Numbered from the stretch's first letter, positions 43,934 to 54,849 are shown. The stretch: DNA of 64,000 nt from Batillaria attramentaria (GCA_018292915.2 JACVVK020000285.1:290001-354000), one strand, 5' to 3'. Notes: a model not told the origin generated them from the sequence alone. Made by a program: numbers and translations.

Positions 43934-46900
43934 CCGCAAAATCACCGGCACCCGTAGTATAGTGGTTAGCACTTCGGACCATGGACCGGGAGACCCGGGT
44001 TCGAGTCCCAGCCGAGGCAAGCGGGATTTTTCCTACCTAGGTCGGCTCCTGCCCAGAGCGGGTGTGCTATGGACCCAATGGGGAGGCTGTTGCCACACAG
44101 CCGAGATTCACCCACTTCCAAGAGTTGGGGCAGCAAACAACAACAACAACACGCAAAATCAAATACCAACCCCCCCCCCCCCCAAAAAAAAAAAAAAAAA
44201 AAAAACCAAAAAAAAAAAAAAAACCCAAAAAAAACAACAACAAACAAACAGTCGAACGCCAATGCTAAATAGAGCTTCTCTGGTGGCTCAGAGTGGATTA
44301 CAACGAGAGAGGCCCACCAGATGTTTCGCGTCTCGTAAAGCTACCTTGTTGAACGTCTTGCAAAAGCTGAAACATCTCCTGACATACCACTCTGAGCTAT
44401 CGGATCAATTTGCTTCCGCAACCAAATTTCCAAAAGGAAATATGAAGGACAAAATACGAACCCGTGTTTTCTTCAAACTGTCCATGCTGCTCCCAATTGC
44501 CAGAGAGCAGCGACAAGGAAGACCCTGAGTCATCAGGTCCACAAGGTCACAGGGCACGTGCAGATCGTGGGTCGACAGAATTTTCTCCATTTCCGGTTGC
44601 AGACGGGACGCTGTGGGTCGTGGAAGGTTTTCAAAAGCCCTGAATACCTCATGCCAGTTGGGTGGCGCAGTTCGGAAGTGTCTTGTCACATCACTGAAAA
44701 CAAGAAAAAAAAGCAACCTTTCGTAAAATGTAATATACTCTCCCTCCGATCCTCCTTTAACCTGCCGGGCAGCATGAATAGCCGATGATATAGCGTTGGA
44801 TTTTCAATGCTCGAGTCTTCGGTTCAAATCCCAGCAGGGGCCAAATAATTATTTGTGCAGGCTTTATTTTCTCGTTGCCCCGTCTTAGATATCACACTTA
44901 CCTGGTGGAACAGGACGTTAATCTCCTAAACACCCACCCACCCTTCAACCTGCCAAACCCTGGAACTCACCACCTTTCTTCCCCAGCTGGGCTATCCTGC
45001 CTCCACTACAAACCATACGTAAAAATATGTTTCTACACGCATCACGCGACACCCCGACACGCTACACACTACACCACTAATCCTCAGGTACGATATCCCG
45101 GATACGACACCGATACTCTGCTGCACCCCATTTACGACACCAAACACCCCGTTTCACCTGCTTTGCGACACGGCTACGTCCAGCTTATGACACAAACACA
45201 AACTGGGGTAGGTCGGGGATGGAGGGAGTTGATATATCAGGATTTTCCACTGCACATTACTAGAAGATTTCTGTGGAAAAAAAAAAATAATGATAAAAAA
45301 AACCCACCAAAACCCAACTGAATTCAGTAAGGTCCCTGCAAGAAAGGAATTGGGCAGAGAGATGGTGGAGGTCAGCAGTGGCTGGTTCGGTTGTGTGATA
45401 CTTAGTGCATTCTCTCAAGAAAGATTTTTTTTTATGTAAACAGGGAAGCGCCCCCAAAGTCGCACCCGTGAAGTGGGTGAGTCTCGGCTGTGTGGCAACA
45501 GCCTCCCCACTGGGTCCATAGCACGCCCGCTCTTGGTAGGAGCCGACCTAAAAGTCTCGCTGGCCTCGGCTGGGATTCGAACCCGGGTCTCCCGGTTCAT
45601 TGTCCGATTAAGTGCTAACCACTGCACTACGGGGTCCAGTTTTAATTTTGGCTCCAATCAGTTGCCTGTGAGTATGACAAAAAGTTTATAATCAGTTTAA
45701 AAATAGAATACCTGTGAGTGTCGTCATCAATGAGATCAAAACGATACAGGAGGTCAGCCATTTTGGGCAGCCGAACTCTTCTCTTGATGTCGCATCTTAC
45801 GCAGTATGACGTTTGTTCTGGGCGATGACCTTGGCATGCCTTTGACCTTGACATTGACCCAGTTTTCCAGAACCGAGCTGGTATTAGGAAGCCTGCCTTC
45901 TCGCACAAGACTGGCAACGCTTTCTGGGTGAATTTTTCACAGCTGATCCCGCGAAGAATGTCCAGTAGTCGTCTGCAGCAGATGATTATTCAAAGAGTAT
46001 TGTTAGACATACGGTAGTTCGGGTAACCCATGAGTGATCGGGGAAGTCACATCCTGGGTTCGGGATCCAAGCGGAGAACCTTTTTGTGGCTACATCTTTT
46101 ACGTGGTGGATAAGCACAGGAAAACGTCAGGCTAATGTAAGAAACATGGCAGCGTACCTAAGCCGTTCGATGATTTTTACTAGCTGAGCTTGATTGAAGT
46201 TAGAATGGGATCCCCTATGGCGCACGGCGAACCTCACCTTGCAGTGTTAGCGTGGGACATTTTCCACTGAGACACACACGCACTGTAGCTTGAAGGGCTA
46301 AAGTGTGTATTTTCGCGGAGCGTTATTCAGCGTCAGTTGTGTCCTATCATTATTTATACATTGGTCCAGCCACCACAGAGATCTTAATGTGTTGATTTTT
46401 TTCCTATGGTATCCAACATGACCCTCGATTACAGGAGAGGGATATCATGACTAGACATACGGTATCTCACACCAGTCGGAAGCTACGGAAGCCTGCGATC
46501 GCCAGGGACTATGCTATTCTGCTTTAGATGTTTGTATGGATAAAATGGCCAGATTGTGCACAGTATTGGTGGCAGACTGTTTGAGTCTTACCTTGCACGT
46601 TCATGACGTGTGGGGAGATGGCTCCCACTGAGAGATTCGTTGTCGTCGTCATTGATGATGCCGCAGGAGATGAGAGCATCGACCAAGTTGGACTGGTGAA
46701 TGTCGATTTTGGCGACGAAAGGCGTCCATATTGCCTTCAGCAGTTCGTGGACACCTTCCTTAGTTTCTGGAGACAAACAAGATTAATAAACAACACCGAC
46801 AACAACAAAAACACACAAAAAATAAACAAAAAACCAACCCCAAACAAACAAACAAAAACAAGCAAATACACAAACAACCAAGATAAACCTAAACTTATAA

Positions 46901-48612
46901 TACTCTGTGTATATACAAACAAACAAAGAACCCACCCTAAATAGCTAAAGTGTGTAAGGCAATGAGAATGTACATACATGTATGTGTCCATTGTCTGATT
47001 GTAACATGTAGGCAACAACAGTAGACCCCCCCCCCCCCCCCAAGGAAACACAGTCTTAGTACTACAAGTAACTGTTCTTACTGTACACTGTTTCTATACT
47101 AATGCATACCATTGTCATTTTTTTTTTTTTTTTAGTCACTGATGGTGGCCATGATGACTGATGAGAACATATATTCCTGTGTACCCACACATAAACTAGA
47201 GAGGCAAAAGCCTCCATGGCTCCCTTGTGACGTGGGTCAAGGTCATTAAAAAGAGTATGTTTGTAAAAATCTTATCACTATCTATCATCAAGCCAAGTAA
47301 GGTGTCTCTGGTGTTCTTAGTTCCTGGCAATATTACACTTTTCCCCAAAACCAATCAATCAATACATCTTTATTATCCCAGAGGGAAATCAATACATCTT
47401 TATCTTTATTATCCCAGAGGGAAATTTGTCTAACTATATGGCCTTGACCTTGGGCCAAGGTCATTCAAAAAAGATATATCAATGTCTATCATTACACCAA
47501 GTTGGATGCCTCTAGTATTTGTAGTTTCTCCAAAAACGGTAATATTGAAATTCACAACAGACAGCTTTAATGACTCACGGTCAAGGTCATTTAAAGTGGT
47601 ATGGGTATATAGTTCTTATCAATGTCTATTAGCATGGCAAGTTTGGCGCCTCTGCTGTTTATTGTTTCTGAGAAAATGCCAATGTTACGGTTACACAAAA
47701 ATAGCTTGTACGGCCTTGACCTTGACACAAGGCTATTGAATACATGTATATCTGTTAAGTTCTTATCAATGTCTATCACCATATAAAGTTTAAAACCTCT
47801 GGTTTTTGTAGATTCCAAGAAAATGCCAATGCAAAATTTTAAAACAGACACCTTTAGTGACCTTGACCTTGAGTCAAGGTCATTCAACATGATATATTTT
47901 GAAAGGTCTTACGGCTGTCTATAGGCATGCCAAGTTTGGTGCCTCTGCTTTTTGTAGATTCTGAGAAAATGCCCATGTTAAGGTTTACTGCGGAAATGCG
48001 GAAAATAGCTTGTACAGCCTTGACCTTGACACAAGGCCATTGAATACATGTACATCTGTAAAGTTCTTATCAATGTCTATCATCATGCAAAGTTTAAAAC
48101 CTCCGGTTTTTGTAGATTCCAAGAAAATGCCAATGTAAAATTTTCAAACAAACAGCTTTAGTGACCTTGACCTTGAGTCAAGGTCACTCAGAATGATATA
48201 TTTTGAAAGGTCTTACGGCTGTCTATCAGCATGCCAAATTTGGTGTCTGTGCTGTTTGTAGATTCTGAGAAAATGCCAATGTTAAGGTTTTCTACGTAAA
48301 TGCGGAAAATAGCTTGTCTGACCTTGACCTTCATACAAGGCCATTGAATACATGTATATCTGTAAAGTTCTTATCAATGTCTATCATCATGCAAAGTTGA
48401 AAACCTCTGGTATTTGTAGACTCCAAGAAAATGCCAATGTAACATTTTCAAACAGCCAGCTTTAGTGACCTTGACCTTGAATCAAGGTCATTCAAAATTA
48501 TATATTTTGAAAGGTCTTATGGCTGTCTATCGGCATGCCAAGTTTGGTGACTCTGCTCTTTGTAGATTCTGAGAAAATGCCAATGTTAAGGTTTACTGCG
48601 GACACACCCACA

Positions 48613-48662
<50 letters not shown>

Positions 48663-49112
48663 GACGACGGAGGGTTATAACATAGACTCCCATTGTTACA
48701 CAAGGGAGCCAAAAATGAGAAATAAGAAAAAGCCCCCCTTCCCTCCCAACAACCCCACCCCCCCCCCCCCTCCAACCCCACCCCTGTCATCCAACTAAAA
48801 GCGACATAAAAGGGACAGAAACCACTTAACTTTCACAAAGGACGGCAGATGTTTATGTCCTGAGGAAGGCGAAAGCCGAAACGTTAACCTATGCCGTCCT
48901 TTGTGAAAGTTAAGTGGTTTCTGTCCCTTTTATGTCGCTTTTATTTGCTTAACTTGTAACCACTTGGCAGTCATTACCGTTTCCTTTTCTACGTCATCCA
49001 ACCCCCTCCACCACCTCCAACACCATCACCAGCAACACGATGAAGCTTCCCGTACGCCCTCCAGCCCGCCACCAGAACAACGACGCGAACACGAACACGC
49101 ACACACACACGC

Positions 49113-49160
<48 letters not shown>

Positions 49161-49252
49161 TTACCGATTGGGATCAAGTCTCGGTAATCCCTGTATGCGT
49201 TGTCACGTGTAGAGCTGACGTCATGTTGACGGTTCACATTTGATACAGCCAT
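40268..49252 (-). CDS. Gene C: CARD-like long-linker protein, complete
   Basis: Exons on the minus strand: 49252-49165, 46766-46592, 45972-45712, 44693-44462, 42855-41172, 40629-40268 (stop TGA). Phases are 1,2,2,0,1 and the total is 933 codons in frame. The leader MAVSNVNRQ... ends in YRDYRDLIPI. CARD-like fold, residues about 31-125: NLVDALISCGIINDDDNESL, PTRHERA, then RRLLDILRGISCEKF, the PTRxE+A+xLLDxL pattern typical of CARDs. Then CVRC with MADLLYRFDLIDDDTH, and LPCRC at the end of the fourth exon. Residues 252-813 are a charged linker with an 8-residue tandem repeat and the HLHEYVTSEVTIDELAELL segment. The last 120 residues are the conserved C-terminal block ending in VWSFLDGV. The donor after exon 4 is weak (GTTCGT). 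This is the best-preserved member of the cluster. Confidence 0.85.
40776..40982 (+). mobile_element. SINE family 2, 5'-truncated
   Basis: The 3' body (ACCACGTGATTGTAATGTG, GTGATTCACGTGAGCGTGCG) and an (ATT)n tail. Confidence 0.7.
41172..42855 (-). CDS. Gene C exon 5 (long linker exon)
   Basis: 561 codons, with acceptor CGTTGCAG and donor G|GTAAGC. It begins LRLQYETLSARRFSDAS and is rich in charged residues, with a KHMSVRLPLDDTKLVTA segment that aligns with the [16 protein letters not shown] segment of gene A. The tandem 8-residue repeat follows, then Cys-containing but unrecognised sequence, and the conserved helical end. Confidence 0.85.
42083..42346 (-). repeat. 24-bp coding tandem repeat in gene C exon 5
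   Basis: About eleven units encode the pattern SIPDTQGT with variants (IADTQGS, IPHTQDI, TPDTQGT, IPESQDT). The frame is kept across all units. No such repeat occurs in A or B. Confidence 0.9.
42918..43313 (-). mobile_element. SINE family 2, full length
   Basis: Reverse copy: AATAAT tail, TAGGCGCTTTATCC, GTGAATCACACGTA, ACAATCACGTGTTGCG, GGAGAGAACCCCCGACGG, then the tRNA-like head in reverse (B box GGGACTCGAACCTG, A box CTTAACCACTAGACT). Confidence 0.85.
43860..43935. repeat. C run, A-rich tract and (CAA)n
   Basis: Simple sequence upstream of the family-3 SINE. Confidence 0.9.
43947..44135 (+). mobile_element. SINE family 3 (tRNA-derived)
   Basis: Head with A box TAGTATAGTGGTTAGCAC and B box GGGTTCGAGTCCC, then a body with CAGAGCGGGTGTGCTATGG, CCCAATGGGGAGGCTGTTGC and CACAGCCGAGATTCACCC. 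A second copy is at 45435-45637. Confidence 0.82.
44768..44943 (+). mobile_element. SINE family 1, diverged, full length
   Basis: Head AGCCGATGATATAGCGTTGG and GGTTCAAATCCCAG, then body and CACCCACCC tail, in intron 3 of gene C. Confidence 0.78.
45435..45637 (-). mobile_element. SINE family 3
   Basis: Reversed copy: TCTCGGCTGTGTGGCAACAG, CCCACTGGGTCCATAGCAC, B box GGGATTCGAACCCGGGT and A box GTGCTAACCACTGCACTAC. Confidence 0.82.
46770..46940. repeat. A-rich (CAAA)n tract in gene C intron 1
   Basis: Low-complexity ACAAA and AAACA sequence directly upstream of the exon 2 acceptor. Confidence 0.85.
47196..48710 (-). mobile_element. Pearl-like HINE, right copy (inverted)
   Basis: In reverse it starts with GGCTCCCTTGTGTAAC at 48710, has (GT)n at 48612-48660 and GTCCGCAGTAAACCTTAAC, then repeated units with the TGACCTTGACCTTGAGTCA phrase, and ends CACAAGGGAGCC, hairpin GAGGC...GCCTC and CTAG at 47196-47199. 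Within the unit array near 47360-47425 an extra duplicated TTTATTATCCCAGAGGGAAA tail motif is inserted. Confidence 0.75.
48797..48943. repeat. 51-bp perfect inverted repeat with hammerhead-like loop
   Basis: The arms begin AAAAGCGACATAAAAGGG and are exact reverse complements. The spacer holds CTGAGGA (48860-48866), a GGC/GCC stem with a GAAA loop and GAAACGTT (48878-48885), reminiscent of the hammerhead motifs of Penelope-like elements. Confidence 0.8.
49103..49159. repeat. (CA)n microsatellite next to the gene C exon 1 donor
   Basis: On the minus strand the (TG)n run starts at the fourth or fifth base of the intron (G|GTAAATGTGTG). Confidence 0.93.
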
Positions 49253-49486
49253 ATCGACCTGCACTGTGGACGTAACCTACATTATTTGTTTCCAGAATGC
49301 GTTTTAGTTCTGAAAAAGGAAAACAACACCAAGTCGTAAAACAGCGTCTGAAAGACCAGTTAAACAAAAGTCTAAAACAGCCGTTACGCATAACCTAACG
49401 ACGGTCTCATCCTTTTCCATTCATAGAAAAACACAATCGCCTGCAGCTAGAATTTCATGCACTCCTTTTCTCTCATTCTATACATG

Positions 49487-49663
49487 GTGGGTGGGTGGGT
49501 GGGGGTTTGGGGATTTAACGTCCTTTTCCACCACATACGGGTGATATCAACTACGGGGCAGCGATGAAAAAGCCAGCACAAATATTTGGCCCCAGCCGGG
49601 ATACAAACTCACGCCCCGAGCATTAGAAGTCCAACACTCTACCAGTCGGCTACCCCGGTTCCC
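49487..49663 (-). mobile_element. SINE family 1, full length
   Basis: Reversed copy (GGATACAAACTCACGC; CTCTACCAGTCGGCTA). A plus-strand tail remnant follows at about 49670-49720. Confidence 0.83.
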
Positions 49664-50789
49664 GTATACGTGGCGGAAAAGCACGTTAAACTACAAACAC
49701 CCACCCTTACCCACCCTTTTCTCTCCTTATTGTGTATGGCTCACGTATTCCATTTGAAAGGAGCCTGCTGAACACCTGGAGGTCCCCTACTGAAACTGTT
49801 TACATAAAACTACTTGAGAAGTAAGGCACACCTACTTTAAGCGGCTAAAAAAGCGGCTTGCACATATCGTTTTCGTACAAGAGGCCACAGGTGACACAAG
49901 CTGAAAAGACTGGTGCTGTTTTGAGTGACGTAAAGCACATAACAGACAAAGAGTGCGTGTGTACTAGACCAGTGACAGTAAAGCAACGCAAAAATAACTG
50001 ATATCTCAACAAGGAAGTGTTACACTCACATCTGACGTGGTTATAATTATGTGTTTGACTAAGAAACATACCCTCTCTAGGTCTGTTTTTGCTTATTTGT
50101 TTTGTTTGCTTGTTTGGTTGTTGTTGTTGTTTGTTTGTTTTTTGTTTCTTTTGTTTTTTGTTTGTTTGTTTGTTTATTGTTGTTGTTGTTGGTTTTTTTT
50201 TTTTTTGGGGGGGGGGGGGTATCAAAAGCAACAGTTACTATTTTGAAAGTAACTGTCAGATTTTGAATGCCAGAGTACAAATAAAGTTCTCGTAAGATGA
50301 GTGAGTGAAGGAATTCAGATATCCCAATCTGAAGCATCAACCAGGCAACGTACATTATCTAGGCAAGCATGGTGTGCCAAATACATCCGTCCGATCGCCA
50401 TTGGCCCCTGAAACGCTGCTGGGCTCCTGGTTTCCACTGAGTCAGGGGCAAGATTGGTCCTTAAAGTCTCATCTATTCATCGTGGACCATACTTTTCACC
50501 CAGGTATCATTTTTCTGGTGTGGGCATCAGCTTTCTGAGCTGGGCATCGCTTTTCTGATCTGAACATTTGTCTTGGCCTAAATCTGTCTACCCAGTCCTT
50601 GAAAGTGCAGTGTGTATAGTTTCAAACAGTATTATTTTCTGCTATTCCTTTGCCCCACGGGTGATTTGGCCTGTTTGGAGTCGAGCGTGAAGCAAAATAA
50701 GGTTTACTAGGAAGATTTAACACGTACGAGTTTGAGTGCTGGAGTACGCGCATTGAGTCATTTTGTGAGAATTTGTGCTATACAAGTAC

Positions 50790-50792
50790 GAT

Positions 50793-50832
<40 letters not shown>
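50790..50832. repeat. (ATT)n microsatellite
   Basis: About 14 units, the tail of a decayed family-2-like retroposon. Confidence 0.92.
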
Positions 50833-50903
50833 GACTGTAGGCTGTAACGTAGCTTGAGACTGCAATAGCTAATCAATGATTTGATATTGTTCGCACCATC
50901 AGG

Positions 50904-51303
50904 GGCGGTTGGTGGTCTAGTGGTTAAGAGACCTGTCACCAATGCGAGAGGTCAGAGGTTCGAGTCCCACTCAGGGCAAAGAATTTTTCCTTCTCGTATG
51001 TGGCACCGTTCATTCGGGCCGATCGTCGGGGGTTCTCTCCGGGTACTCCGGCTTCCTCCCCCTCTGCTTTGGAAATGTTCAGCCCACCAAATTTGAAAAA
51101 TAAATGCAATTCTTAATCCCGAAATTTAAATAGCTGAGCTGACCCTTCGCACCACGTGATTGTAATGTGTTTATGTGCAGTGTGTGAGAGAATGCGTGTG
51201 ATTCACGTGAGCGTGCGTGTTGGGTTCAGTTCACGGCGCTTTGAGCCGATTCATGAAATTGGGTAAAGCGCCTATACAATACTCATTATTATTATTATTA
51301 TTA
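50904..51303 (+). mobile_element. SINE family 2, full length (about 400 bp)
   Basis: tRNA-like head (A box TGGTCTAGTGGTTAAGAG, B box AGGTTCGAGTCCC), long body (GGGGGTTCTCTCCGGGTACT; ACCACGTGATTGTAATGTG; GTGATTCACGTGAGCGTGCG; GGGTAAAGCGCCTA) and an (ATT)n tail. This is the reference copy for the family in this window. Confidence 0.88.
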
Positions 51304-51309
51304 TCATGG

Positions 51310-52420
51310 ACTCATCCATTCATCGTCTGCCCGGCCTGTGTTTTAATGAGGCCGCGATTAGCTGCTGTCGTCCCCAATACGTGTGCACAGCTGGACAAGC
51401 ATTACATAGCAAAACACGTCTTGTCACCTACCATGTGTGTTGTCAAACGTGGTTCAAGTCACGATAGACAACGCCAAAAAGCTGCAACCACGGTATGTCA
51501 ACAATACGCCTCGGTCAGAAACACTGTCTGGGAAACGTGTCTTCTCCAATGATCTAAACAGAGCTGGGTTTACTCGAGCGTTTAAAACATACAAGACGGG
51601 TCATATCCCACTAACACACGTGCACTTGCTTTACATTTTAGTTGTACAACTGTAAAGTTATGTACACAATGAACGTGTTTTGTGCTAAACACTGACCTTG
51701 GCGCTTTTGAGGAGTCGACGTGTTCTCAAGGCGAAATATCCACGTATTCACCTCTCCTGTTTTCAGTCCACAAATCATCTGAGTCAACACAGAACGTGTA
51801 TACACATAGCACCCTACCCGCACAGATATGTTGCACTTGTGGGAGCCACGATATGTCACCAGGTTATGCTACACATCATGGAGTGCATTCTAGATCGTCG
51901 CTGTCAGCCCCTCCTCTTTACTTGATACTTGCCTGAGTGTGAGCTCGGCGCTAAAAGACACTACCGCTGAAATATGTGGCTCTTTGGCTGTCGATGACAC
52001 ACCCAAGAATTTACTGAATAGGCTGGAAGGCAGGACGACGCAGTAACAACAACACACGTATAAATAGCTCGCCTCCGCTTACAAGGGGAAACCCCACATG
52101 CTACATATTTACTTACTCAAAGTTAAAGGCGTGACACGGATTATCAGACATCGTAGTATGTCCCTTAGTAACAGAGTGTTCCTGTACTCACGTACTGTGA
52201 AATACGATGCTTGTGTGGCGCAAGAAGAAGGGGAATGGCCAGACGTCGACCGCAGTTAAACAAAAAACCACACGGGTTAGATTCCTGTATAAGTGCTAAC
52301 AGTACTTGTGCACCAAACCGAGACAGGAGAAGTTTGTTGTCTCTGTGCGACAGGTGGAAGAGCTGTGCACTGCAAACACACGTGAAACAATGTCAAGAGC
52401 CGTGGGTCGTTCTTATTGGG
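51310..52420. other. Upstream flank of gene C, no gene seen
   Basis: There is no supported coding sequence. A TATAAATA sequence (52057-52064, plus strand) and a kB-like GGGAAACCCC (52086-52095) are present, about 2.8 kb upstream of the gene C start. Neither is tied to a gene. Confidence 0.35.
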
Positions 52421-52422
52421 GT

Positions 52423-52591
52423 GCCGGGATGGCCGAATGGTAGAGTGTTGGACTTCTAATGCTCGGGTCGTGAGTTCGTATCCCGGCTGGGGCCAAATAT
52501 TTGTGCTGGCTTTTTCATCGTTGCCCGGTCTTTGATATCACCCGTATGTGGTGAAAAGGACGTTAACCCCACAAACACCCACACCCACCCT
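52423..52591 (+). mobile_element. SINE family 1, full length, 11-bp TSD
   Basis: CTTATTGGGGT is duplicated at 52412-52422 and 52592-52602. Head (GGCCGAATGGTAGAGT; GTGAGTTCGTATCCC), body and tail are intact. Confidence 0.9.
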
Positions 52592-52809
52592 CTTATTGGG
52601 GTTGTATTGCCTCGTTCACCTACGGCAGTTGATGTGACACGATAGCCCGTTTGGGTTTGTCGTCGCTAACAATTTTTGGCGACAAACTTTTCGCTGAGAA
52701 ATTAGTGTTCTGGGTTTTGTTTTGTTTTTCTTTCTTCTCAGCGTAAATCAGCAACCTAACTGACATTTTCACTACTGTTCTGGAAACATGAAACGTCTTT
52801 TTCGAGGAG

Positions 52810-52855
52810 GGTGGGTGGGTGTTTGGGAGTTTAACGTCCTTTTCCGACACGTATC
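52810..52855 (-). mobile_element. SINE family 1 tail fragment
   Basis: GGGTGGGTGTTTGGGAG and TTTAACGTCCTTTTCC only. Confidence 0.6.
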
Positions 52856-53772
52856 TTTTTCGAGAAATGTAATCGTTCCAAAATAATATTTTGTGACATC
52901 ACTCTTTCCTGCATCATGTAGATTTATGTTTACACGAATACATGATTTTAGCCGTGAGCTAATGAGTAGTCGTGAGTGGCTATTCACATGACCTAGGCTG
53001 TACCGACCATTTTCCTCCCGGTGGGAGGTGAATTGGGGTCGTGGAATGGCGAGATACCCTTAGATCTGTTAGGTGTTTCAGCGGTAGAATGGTAGGTCAC
53101 CTCTAAAAGAAAACAAAACAACTATGCACTGGCCGTGACGTATGAGTTCCAAATGTTTGAATTGACGCACTTTTTTTGGCGCGTCTTTGACTGATGACGT
53201 AACTGTAGTGTGTTTTTGTGAACTAGTAAACCACTCAGTGAGTTCTGAAAAGTCGTAACTCAAACTTTCGCTTTCTGTTTCTTTACTTTTTTGGCTGACG
53301 TAAAGCACTCATAGTTAACTCACTTAACTAGCGTACCTCACTTAACTCACTACGGGAAGTTGGTAAAGCTGAGAGAGCAGCTTAGGCCTATTAGATGTGT
53401 GCTTTATATGTCATTGGCCAAGTCCGCCTTGCCCGACATTGACTACAAGCCGCAGTTTCGGGGAAGGGGTCCTACCATCCCACCGCTGAAACAACTAATA
53501 GATCTAAGGGTATCTCACCTTTCACAGAAGCCCCATTCAGCAAAATTGTCGGTACAACCTAGGCCATGTCAATAGATGATTTGTACCCGCTCACGACCAT
53601 GGTTTCGGGTCAAAATGCTGTGAATCGCAGCGCAGGAGAGGGGAAAGACAGGAAGATCCTTATTCTTTCCTAACTGATGTCGAGTTCCAAACAGCAGCCA
53701 GAAGGGAAAACTTTATCATACTGGAAAATGGGCTGTTTTGGATCTGAAAAGATCTTCCTCCTTTTCGCCTCT
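52856..53772. other. Non-genic stretch
   Basis: Short ORFs only. I see no gene or repeat that I recognise. Confidence 0.4.
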
Positions 53773-53945
53773 GCGGGGAGCCGGGGTGGCCGAATGGTAG
53801 AGCGTTGGACTTCTAATGCTCGGGTCGTGAGTTCGTAGCCCGGCTGGGGCCAAATATTTGTGCTGGCTTTTTCATCGTTGCCCCGTCTTCGATATCACCC
53901 GTATGTGATGGAAATGGACATTAAACCCCCAAACACCCACCCACT
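53773..53945 (+). mobile_element. SINE family 1, full length
   Basis: Head (GGCCGAATGGTAGAGC; GTGAGTTCGTAGCCC), body and CACCCACCC tail are complete. No clear target duplication. Confidence 0.85.
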
Positions 53946-54039
53946 CTCTCCCACCACCTTGCAAGGAAGTTATCGAACGGAAGCAAAACCCACGTCTCGA
54001 GCATACGCATCAAAGGGATTTCCCCAAGCTTAAAATAGA

Positions 54040-54176
54040 TTACCGGGTTAGGTAATCCACGCTCTAACTTCGACTTCTACATCGCGCTAAATCGATCCCA
54101 TTAGCCTCGGACTAGCTAGTCTGAGTTAGGTCCGTAGCCAAGGATTAAATTAACCTCGAGTTTTACGTGCGGGCCC
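54040..54176 (+). mobile_element. Degenerate CAGGGCCCG-family MITE
   Basis: TTAGGTCCGTAGCCAAGG, TTAAATTAACCTCGAG and TTTTACGTGCGGGCCC remain. Confidence 0.55.
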
Positions 54177-54404
54177 AGAAAGCCGAAAGTAACTATGGCA
54201 TTCTGTTCTAAAAGGAATACGACAATCACCATTTCGGCGTCAGTAACCAGCACGTGCATCAAAGAAGCTTCTCTTACGAGACAATGCCACAGACGTAAAG
54301 AGATAGACGCACCGCCACACGCTGCCACCGCTGCTTGCGAGTGTCGCTATCGCGGCCATCTTACTAATACCAGAACTCAGAGGCTCTGTGTATAGGACGC
54401 CTCG

Positions 54405-54817
54405 TTCGAAATACAAACTTCTTTGGAAAGACGTCATCAGAAATGTGACGTAAGATAAAGCGGACCAATGCTATGCGCGCTATGTAAACAGCTGATAGCG
54501 TCTGGCCAATGCTATGCGCGCTATGTAAACAGCTGGCACTTCCAGGTACTAGCAACATGGCGCGCGGCGGCGTCATTTTTCCGGCACCGCGGTGCGTCTA
54601 TGTCTATACGTCTGTGGACAATGCACACCTCTTCACGCAATATCTGTGACGTAATGTCTAGTCGAACTCATCCTTGGAACACAAAAGAATTACTGTATGG
54701 ACAGACCTACGCTATTGCAACTTCCATCGTGACGTCAAACTGCGCGCATAGCATTGGTCCGCTTTATCTTACGTCACATTTCTGATGACGTCTTTCCAAA
54801 GAAGTTTGTATTTCGAA
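54405..54817. mobile_element. Element with 76-bp perfect inverted repeats
   Basis: The arms at 54405-54480 and 54742-54817 are exact reverse complements, containing GACGTCATCAG and GTGACGTAAGATAAAGC. The interior repeats CCAATGCTATGCGCGCTATG and TAAACAGCTG. It has no coding capacity. The identical arms point to a young foldback or MITE. Confidence 0.8.
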
Positions 54818-54849
54818 TGACGCCTTTGTCTAGCCTGTGTACGTTTTGA

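Noticed and set aside
43957..44027. tRNA gene
   Set aside because: The tRNA-like sequence continues into a repeated SINE body and has a second copy at 45435-45637. None of the tRNA-like heads in the window looks like a stand-alone tRNA.
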